From positions 1-35,013 of the forward strand of contig CAMHUC010000037.1 in assembly GCA_946188155.1 (NCBI GenBank): a stretch of DNA of 35,013 nt. The letters are read 5' to 3'. The DNA is from an uncultured bacterium (GTDB taxonomy: Bacteria > Bacteroidota > Bacteroidia > Bacteroidales > Bacteroidaceae). The notes under the pieces were generated by a model that was given only the letters and a program-made list of their open reading frames with translations, was not told the DNA's origin and did no database searches. The translations under genes were made by a program, and so were the position numbers. Below are positions 29,704 to 35,013 of the stretch, piece after piece; position 1 is the first letter of the stretch; each line of letters opens with the position of its first letter.

Positions 29704-31755
29704 TTAGTCCTCCAGTCCGCTCAGACTGCGTGCCAGCCATACGTCCATCCGGCCCGCACCGCGGTGGTTCCAGGCATAATAGGGTATGAGCTTTACGCTG
29801 ACATCCTTGGCCGAGAGCTTGCCCTCAGGGGTGACGCTGGCCTCCTGGGCCTTGGCCGTGATGGCCGTCACCAGGAAGGTCTTGCCGTCGCCCTCCGTGT
29901 TCTGGATGCCGTAGGCGGCCTCCACCTGGAACTGCGGCTGGCGTGCGAGCAGCAGGTGGTGGGGGTTGATGCCCTGGTTGTCGGCCCACTCGGCACAGTA
30001 TACCAGCGGTCCGCGCTCCACGGCTACACGTCCCTGGTCGTCGCTGACGCGGGGATTGGCGGTGACGGTGCGCACGGGCATGTCGAAGTGGATGGTCACC
30101 ACGTCGCCCTTCTTCCACTTGCGGCTGATGGCCAGGTAGCCCTGCTGCAGCTCACCGTCTACCCGCTGTCCGTTGACGCTCACCTCGTAGCCCGCAACGA
30201 CGTCATCGCTGTAGCTGTAGAGCTTAGAGGGCACCACGCGGTTCTGCACCCATCCCGGTATACGTATCATCATGGTGAAGGGCTTGGCCTTCGTCTGTGC
30301 CACGCGGATGGTGACGTCGCCGTCCCAGGGGTAGTTGGTGGTTTCTTCGAGGGTCACGTTCTTGCCGCCGATGCTGATGTTGGCCGTGTTGGCAGCAAAG
30401 AGGTTCACGTAGAGGTTCTGCCCGTTGACACCGTACATATAGCCCGGCATCGAGGGTATGAAGCGGCTCAGGTTCGAGGGGCAGCAGGCGCAGCCGAACC
30501 AGGGCTGGCGCGTCTTGGTGTTGTCGGCGTTGAAGCAGTATTGGCCGTCGCTCGACAGCGGGTTGGGGTAGAAGAACTTGCCGCCGTCGACGCTCATGCC
30601 ACTGATGACGCCATTATAGAGTGTACGCTCCAGGCAGTCGATGTACTTGGCATCGCCGTGGAGTAGGAACATGCGCTCGAAGAGGTACACCATCGAGATG
30701 GCGGCGCACGTCTCGTTGTAGGCCGTCAGGTTGGGCAGCTCGTAGTCGGCACCGAAGGCCTCGCCGGCGTGGCGGGCACCCACGCCGCCCGTCAGGTAGT
30801 ACTTCTTCGAGATGATGTTCTCCGTGATGGCGTCGATGGCCTTGATATAGCTGGAGTCGCCCAACAGGGCAGCCACATCGGCCATGCCGGCGTACATATA
30901 GCCGGCGCGCACGGCGTGCCCCCAGGCCTCGGTCTGCTCCACCACGGGCTTGTCGCTCTGTGAGTAGATGTCGTGGCGGCCCGTCTTGCCACGGTAGTCG
31001 AGCAGGAACTTGGCCTCGTCGAGGTATTTCTTCTCGCCGGTAATCACGTACAGGCGGGCCAGTGCCATCTCCGCAATCTGGTGCCCAGGCACGATGCAGG
31101 CCTGTCCGGCGTTGGGACCCACCTCGCGAATCACGCAGTCGGCGTAGCGCTTGGCGATGTCGAGGAACTTTGTGGAGCCGGTAGCCTGATAGTGGGCACA
31201 GGCAGCATCCACCATGTGGCCCAGGTTATAGAGCTCGTGGCTCAGGAAGTCTTCCTTCTCCCAGCGCTTCTCACCGCTCCAGCCGTGCGGGTGCTTGGGG
31301 TTGATGGTGCGGGCGGTATAGAGATAGCCGTCGGGCTCCTGGGCGGCAGCCACCACGTCGAGCACGGAGTCGATGTAGGCCTTCAGCTTCTCGTCAGGGT
31401 AGGTCTGCAGCACGTACGAGGCTCCCTCGATGGTCTTGTAGACATCGGTGTCGTCGAACGAGAAGCCCATGAACTTCTTCACGTCCCACTCCGGCGTCTC
31501 CAGACCGGCGTGCCCCGGGTGCTGCAGGGTGTAGGCCGCCATCTCGAAGTTCTTGTAGCGGTGTTCGCTCTCGCACTTCGAGAAGGCCAGCGGGATGGTC
31601 ACCTCGCGGGCCGCATGGATGCGGTCGCCCCAGAAGGTGCCCGGCGCGATCTTGACGGATGTGAATGGTACTTGGGTATACGGATACCCGCTCTGGGCCA
31701 CAGCTGTGGTGGCAAAGAATGCACAGGTGTACACGATGGAAAACAGTCGTCTCAT
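29704..31755 (-). CDS. Secreted beta-L-arabinofuranosidase-like enzyme, GH127
   Basis: A 683-aa GH127 (DUF1680) enzyme with a signal peptide of about 20 residues (MRRLFSIVYTCAFFATTAVA). The (alpha/alpha)6 barrel carries the zinc-thiolate site: Glu348 and Cys350 in YNETCAAIS, and Cys424-Cys425 in GCACCPSN. These correspond to Glu338, Cys340, Cys417 (nucleophile) and Cys418 of Bifidobacterium HypBA1. Two C-terminal beta-sandwich domains follow (about 445-683). It would cleave terminal beta-L-arabinofuranosyl or related residues from plant glycans or glycoproteins. It is divergent from the GH51 gene with a shared 116-bp promoter region. Confidence 0.94.
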   Translation of the reverse strand: MRRLFSIVYTCAFFATTAVAQSGYPYTQVPFTSVKIAPGTFWGDRIHAAREVTIPLAFSKCESEHRYKNFEMAAYTLQHPGHAGLETPEWDVKKFMGFSFDDTDVYKTIEGASYVLQTYPDEKLKAYIDSVLDVVAAAQEPDGYLYTARTINPKHPHGWSGEKRWEKEDFLSHELYNLGHMVDAACAHYQATGSTKFLDIAKRYADCVIREVGPNAGQACIVPGHQIAEMALARLYVITGEKKYLDEAKFLLDYRGKTGRHDIYSQSDKPVVEQTEAWGHAVRAGYMYAGMADVAALLGDSSYIKAIDAITENIISKKYYLTGGVGARHAGEAFGADYELPNLTAYNETCAAISMVYLFERMFLLHGDAKYIDCLERTLYNGVISGMSVDGGKFFYPNPLSSDGQYCFNADNTKTRQPWFGCACCPSNLSRFIPSMPGYMYGVNGQNLYVNLFAANTANISIGGKNVTLEETTNYPWDGDVTIRVAQTKAKPFTMMIRIPGWVQNRVVPSKLYSYSDDVVAGYEVSVNGQRVDGELQQGYLAISRKWKKGDVVTIHFDMPVRTVTANPRVSDDQGRVAVERGPLVYCAEWADNQGINPHHLLLARQPQFQVEAAYGIQNTEGDGKTFLVTAITAKAQEASVTPEGKLSAKDVSVKLIPYYAWNHRGAGRMDVWLARSLSGLED

Positions 31756-31780
31756 AATGCTGTTATTGGTTATTTGGTGG

Positions 31781-31788
31781 CAAATTTA
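31781..31788 (-). promoter_or_regulatory. GH127 promoter -7 box
   Basis: The minus strand reads TAAATTTG, which fits TAnnTTTG, with CTTG/TTG 20 bp upstream (31809-31811). It is 25 bp before the GH127 ATG. Confidence 0.55.
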
Positions 31789-31831
31789 CACTTTTTCCAT
31801 GAAATATGCAAGAGAATTGGAAAAAAATCAG

Positions 31832-31839
31832 TATCTTTG
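31832..31839 (+). promoter_or_regulatory. GH51 promoter -7 box
   Basis: TATCTTTG, a perfect TAnnTTTG, 32 bp before the GH51 ATG. There is no good -33 box; the region upstream overlaps the divergent GH127 promoter, so a regulator could act on both. Confidence 0.6.
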
Positions 31840-31871
31840 CCCCACAATTTATTATTAACACCTATAACTAT

Positions 31872-33881
31872 ATGACGAAACGAATGACATTAGCCGCTAT
31901 CCTGGCGGCAGCAACACTGGGACTCAACGCCCAGAAACCCATCTCCGCCCCCAAGGGCGGCAAGGCCATCAGTAGTGAACTCATCGGTATCTTCTTCGAG
32001 GATATCAGCAGCTCCGCCGACGGCGGACTCTATGCCGAGCTGGTGCAGAACGGCTCCTTCGAGTTCAGCCCCACCGAGCGCGACGGATGGGGCCCCGGCA
32101 CGGCGTGGAAGATGATCCGCCCCGGCCACTCCCTCGGACGGCTGGAGGCACGTATGGACAACACCATCCACCCCAACAACCCTACCTACATGCGACTCTC
32201 CGTGGAGCGCACACGCGAGTTCTACGACTATAAGGGCTGGCGAGGCTTCGGACTGCAGAACGACGGCTTCGACGGCATCTCCGTCAAGGCCGGCGAGAAG
32301 TACGACTTCTCCGCTTTCCTGCGTAACTACGGCGAGGCCAAGCAGGTGCGCGTGGCACTCGTAGAGCCACGTGGGCACAGGCAGAACCCCCGCCTGCTGG
32401 CTGAAACCATGCTCAACGTGGCCGACAAGGCGTGGAAGAAGTATGAGGCCGTGCTCACCTCCGACTCCACCGTCGAGAAGGCAGCCGTGCAGATACTGGT
32501 GCTCAACACGGGCGACATGGACATCGACATGGTGTCGCTCATGCCCCAAGACACCTATAAGGGCCACGGCCTGCGCAAGGACCTCACCCAGGCACTGGCC
32601 GACCTGCAGCCCAAGTTTCTCCGCTTCCCAGGCGGATGCGTGGTGCATGGCGGCGGCGACGGCTTCTGGAACACCTACCGCTGGAAGCAGACCATCGGAC
32701 CCCGCGAGCAGCGCAAGCAGCAGAAGAACACCTGGGGCTACCACCAGTCGATGGGGCTGGGCTACTATGAGTACTTCCAGCTCTGCGAGGACCTCGGCAT
32801 GGCCCCGCTGCCCATCCTGCCCTGCGGCGTGAGCTGTCAGGGTACCAACGGCGGCTGGGAGATGTGGCCCCATCAGGCTCAGGACGTGTGCCCGATGAGC
32901 CAGATGGACGAGTGGACGCAGGACGCCCTCGACCTCATCGAGTGGGCCAACGGCGACCCCGCCACATCCAAGTGGGCACGCCTGCGCGCTGAGCAGGGAC
33001 ATCCCAAGCCCTTCGGACTGAAATACCTCGGCATCGGCAACGAGGAGAAAATCACGCCCGAGTTCGCCGAGCGCTTTAAGTATATGTACGAGCGCGTGAG
33101 AAAGGCTCACCCCGAAATCGTCATCGTGGGCACGGCAGGCCCAGGGTCGCACGCCGAGAACCCCGACTACGAGGCTGGCTGGAAATTGGCCAACGAGCTC
33201 GGGATGCCCATCATCGACGAGCACTACTACGAGCCCTACACCTACTTCCTGAAGAGTCGCCAGTACGACAGCTATCCGCGCGACCGCAAGACGAAGATCT
33301 ATCTCGGCGAGTACGCCTCGAAGGACAAGAAGCTCATCGACGCACTGGCCGAGGGCCTCTACCTGCTGCACGTAGAGCGCAACGCCGACATCGTGACGAT
33401 GACCTCATACGCACCCCTCTTCGCCCGCAAGAACGCCACCAATTGGAATCCCGACCTGATCTACTTCGACAATGAGCGACCCTACCTCACCTGCAGCTAC
33501 TACATCCAGCAGATGTTCGGACAGTCCTCTGCCGACTACTACTATGGCGACTGCGTCACCTTCGAGGGCGATGCCGCAGGCGTCATCCAGCCACAGGAGG
33601 ACGTACACTACGGACAGTCGGTGGTGCTCAACACCAAGACCCGTCGCCTCTACGTGAAGCTCTGCAATGCCAGCGGCGAGGCCAAGACGGCCAACGTCAA
33701 CCTGAGCCGATTCCCGCTGAAGAAGATGGCCACCAAGACCACGCTCGCAGGACAGGCCCAGGACGAGAACAACTTCGACGCCCAGCCCATCGCTCCCCAG
33801 AAGGAGCAGCTCAAGGCCAAGAAGAAGTTCACGCTCGAGCTGGCTCCCTACAGCTTCGTGATGATCGAGTACCAGCTCTGA
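31872..33881 (+). CDS. Secreted alpha-L-arabinofuranosidase, GH51
   Basis: A 669-aa GH51 enzyme removing alpha-L-arabinofuranosyl side chains from arabinan or arabinoxylan. The signal peptide is MTKRMTLAAILAAATLGLNA. An extra N-terminal beta domain (about 35-220, with ELIGIFFEDISSSADGGLYAELVQNGSFE) precedes the (beta/alpha)8 barrel. The likely acid/base Glu391 lies in YLGIGNEE and the likely nucleophile Glu480 in IYLGEYAS. A C-terminal beta-sandwich ends at LAPYSFVMIEYQL. The start at 31872 is chosen because the upstream in-frame ATG at 31806 would precede the promoter; 31887 is a possible alternative. Partner of the divergent GH127. Confidence 0.94.
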   Translation: MTKRMTLAAILAAATLGLNAQKPISAPKGGKAISSELIGIFFEDISSSADGGLYAELVQNGSFEFSPTERDGWGPGTAWKMIRPGHSLGRLEARMDNTIHPNNPTYMRLSVERTREFYDYKGWRGFGLQNDGFDGISVKAGEKYDFSAFLRNYGEAKQVRVALVEPRGHRQNPRLLAETMLNVADKAWKKYEAVLTSDSTVEKAAVQILVLNTGDMDIDMVSLMPQDTYKGHGLRKDLTQALADLQPKFLRFPGGCVVHGGGDGFWNTYRWKQTIGPREQRKQQKNTWGYHQSMGLGYYEYFQLCEDLGMAPLPILPCGVSCQGTNGGWEMWPHQAQDVCPMSQMDEWTQDALDLIEWANGDPATSKWARLRAEQGHPKPFGLKYLGIGNEEKITPEFAERFKYMYERVRKAHPEIVIVGTAGPGSHAENPDYEAGWKLANELGMPIIDEHYYEPYTYFLKSRQYDSYPRDRKTKIYLGEYASKDKKLIDALAEGLYLLHVERNADIVTMTSYAPLFARKNATNWNPDLIYFDNERPYLTCSYYIQQMFGQSSADYYYGDCVTFEGDAAGVIQPQEDVHYGQSVVLNTKTRRLYVKLCNASGEAKTANVNLSRFPLKKMATKTTLAGQAQDENNFDAQPIAPQKEQLKAKKKFTLELAPYSFVMIEYQL

Positions 33882-33912
33882 CCGTCCAAAGCCAAAGCCC
33901 ACACCCCAAGGG

Positions 33913-33953
33913 GTCAGGCCCTCGTGTGAGGCTGCCTCACACGAGGGCCTGAC
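33913..33953 (+). terminator. Strong hairpin after GH51 (terminator-like)
   Basis: Perfect 20-bp arms (33913-33932 and 33934-33953) with a one-base centre, followed by TTCTTGT. The T-run is weak, so it may terminate, insulate or protect the 3' end. It lies 31 bp after the GH51 stop. Confidence 0.75.
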
Positions 33954-33992
33954 TTCTTGTGATATAAAGAACAGAATAAAAAGTTTAAACGC

Positions 33993-35013
33993 ATGAGAAA
34001 AATAATCTCATCCCTCCTGGGAACCCTCGCATTCTTAGCGAGTGCCACAGCACAAACGATGGTTTATCCGCAGGCCGAATGGTCGGTGGCGGGCGACATC
34101 CTGATGCACACACCAGGCCAGGAACTCTTCAACGGCGTGATACACCCCACGGCAGGCCTCTTCGAGAACTATTTCGACGTGGACAAGGCTGCCGAGGAAC
34201 ATCGAGGCTATATCGGCATGCTGGAGAACAACGGCATACGCGTACACACGGTGAAGGAGATTCTCGACGAGGTGGGCATCGACAGCCTGAGAGCCCTCGC
34301 CTCGAAGGTGCTCACCTACGACATCAGCGCCATCCCCGACGAGAGTGAGCAGTTCACGGAGAACTACCGCCAGGGCGTGCTCGCGCAGATGTCGAGGGCC
34401 GACCTGATACGCTGCATCCTCCTGCAGCCTACGGTGAAGCTGTCGCGCACCGACAACAACACGGGCTACGAGGCACAGTATATGCAGACCCCGCTGATGA
34501 ACCTCTACTTCACACGCGACCAGAGCATCACCACGCCACGCGGACACATCATCTGCCAGATGAACAGCAGTCAGCGCAAACCGGAGACCGACATCATCTC
34601 GCTCTGTTACGAGCACCTGGGGCTGAAGCCCTTCCTGCGGATTGAGGGCGACGGACGACTGGAGGGCGGCGACTACATCCCCGCGGGCAACGTCTCGCTG
34701 ATCGGGTGCGGCATGCGTACCAACGACGAGGGCATCCGGCAGCTGATGGAGGCCGACGCCTTCGGCCACGACACCGTGGTGGTGGTGCGCGACCATAAGT
34801 TCTGGCAGATGCAGATGCACCTCGACACCCACTTCAACATCATCGACCGCGACCTCTGCACAATGGTCAGCAGCCGACTCTATGCCAAGCCCGGCGACCC
34901 CGAGTTCGTCACCTGCGACATCTGGGCCCGCAAGCCCGGCACCAAGCAGTACAGCCTGTGGAAGCAGGACCAGCCCTGGGTGGAATACATCAAGGGCCGA
35001 GGGTTCCAGATCA
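33993..35013 (+). CDS. Exported arginine-deiminase-family protein (3' end outside window)
   Basis: 340 codons visible, still open at the right edge. The protein has a signal peptide (MRKIISSLLGTLAFLASATAQ) and then a guanidino-group hydrolase fold. Active-site residues align with Pseudomonas arginine deiminase: Asp176 in YFTRDQ (Asp166 there), Glu224 in LEGGD (Glu224), and His276/Asp278 in MHLDT (His278/Asp280). The catalytic Cys would be beyond the window. The usual FxRDP is FTRDQ here. Export is unusual for arginine deiminase; a periplasmic role in arginine use, ammonia release or modification of another guanidine is possible. The neighbours are glycosidases, with no arc operon genes visible. 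Confidence 0.82.
   Translation, partial: MRKIISSLLGTLAFLASATAQTMVYPQAEWSVAGDILMHTPGQELFNGVIHPTAGLFENYFDVDKAAEEHRGYIGMLENNGIRVHTVKEILDEVGIDSLRALASKVLTYDISAIPDESEQFTENYRQGVLAQMSRADLIRCILLQPTVKLSRTDNNTGYEAQYMQTPLMNLYFTRDQSITTPRGHIICQMNSSQRKPETDIISLCYEHLGLKPFLRIEGDGRLEGGDYIPAGNVSLIGCGMRTNDEGIRQLMEADAFGHDTVVVVRDHKFWQMQMHLDTHFNIIDRDLCTMVSSRLYAKPGDPEFVTCDIWARKPGTKQYSLWKQDQPWVEYIKGRGFQI

Noticed and set aside
29574..29789. Small plus-strand gene starting with TTG across the inverted repeat
   Set aside because: Half of it is the palindrome arm and the rest runs into the 3' end of the GH127 gene in antisense; there is no promoter or ATG start.
1..35013. tRNA, rRNA or known riboswitch genes
   Set aside because: None was recognised by eye in the intergenic stretches. 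A covariance-model scan (Infernal/tRNAscan) would be decisive and was not possible here.

Overview
The window looks like a chromosome segment of a GC-rich member of the Bacteroidales, most likely Prevotellaceae (Prevotella/Segatella/Xylanibacter type). The evidence is repeated TAnnTTTG promoter elements (the Bacteroidetes -7 box), scarce Shine-Dalgarno sequences, a Bacteroidetes-style FtsL, PASTA-bearing FtsI and long MraY, glycine-lipid acyltransferase genes, and Prevotella-type secreted glycosidases (GH36, GH127, GH51). The genus is inferred from gene content and style, not from a marker gene.

Layout. (1) 1-1110, minus strand: glsA and the start of glsB, for glycine-lipid synthesis. (2) 1311-17259, plus strand: an unbroken division and cell-wall (dcw) cluster, mraZ-rsmH-ftsL-ftsI-murE-mraY-murD-ftsW-murG-murC-ftsQ-ftsA-ftsZ, preceded by three 10-bp MraZ-box repeats over a promoter. 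These genes make lipid II in the cytoplasm and membrane (MurC, MurD, MurE, MraY, MurG; murF and ddl are not here) and build the divisome (FtsZ, FtsA, FtsQ, FtsL, FtsW, FtsI). (3) 17263-19072, minus strand: an M20 peptidase gene followed by recO. (4) 19258-21447: secreted GH36 alpha-galactosidase, followed by a 643-bp gene-free stretch with a long hairpin and a 21-bp tandem repeat. (5) 22018-24887: three small two-gene cassettes in a row. Each has the same promoter module and a related terminal hairpin. Two encode a 57-aa protein plus a DUF6169-like protein; the third encodes a 90-aa antitoxin-like protein plus a PIN toxin. A 162-bp MITE-like element with a 10-bp target duplication sits between cassettes 1 and 2. 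(6) 25010-28483: a small secreted-protein gene with a probable frameshift, a LytS-type kinase and LytTR regulator pair, and a CE2-like SGNH esterase. (7) 28500-29456, minus strand: dusB. (8) 29704-33881: divergent GH127 and GH51 enzymes, which would release L-arabinose from arabinan or arabinoxylan side chains. (9) 33993 to the right edge: an exported arginine-deiminase-family protein, incomplete.

Two features stand out. The first is the three-cassette array, where one regulatory frame carries different two-gene cargoes, which suggests an unrecognised DUF6169-based module exchanged with toxin-antitoxin cargo. The second is a genome-wide style of spacer: many gene junctions, including most of those in the dcw cluster, are filled by tandem 7- or 8-bp repeats of several unrelated sequence families. 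These repeats often supply the stop or start codon, and in two places they appear inside coding sequence. One of those is a G-quadruplex motif plus a 13-C tract in the linker of the LytTR regulator, a candidate phase-variable site.

No tRNA, rRNA, CRISPR array or complete transposase gene was recognised. All assignments come from reading the sequence; no database search was run.
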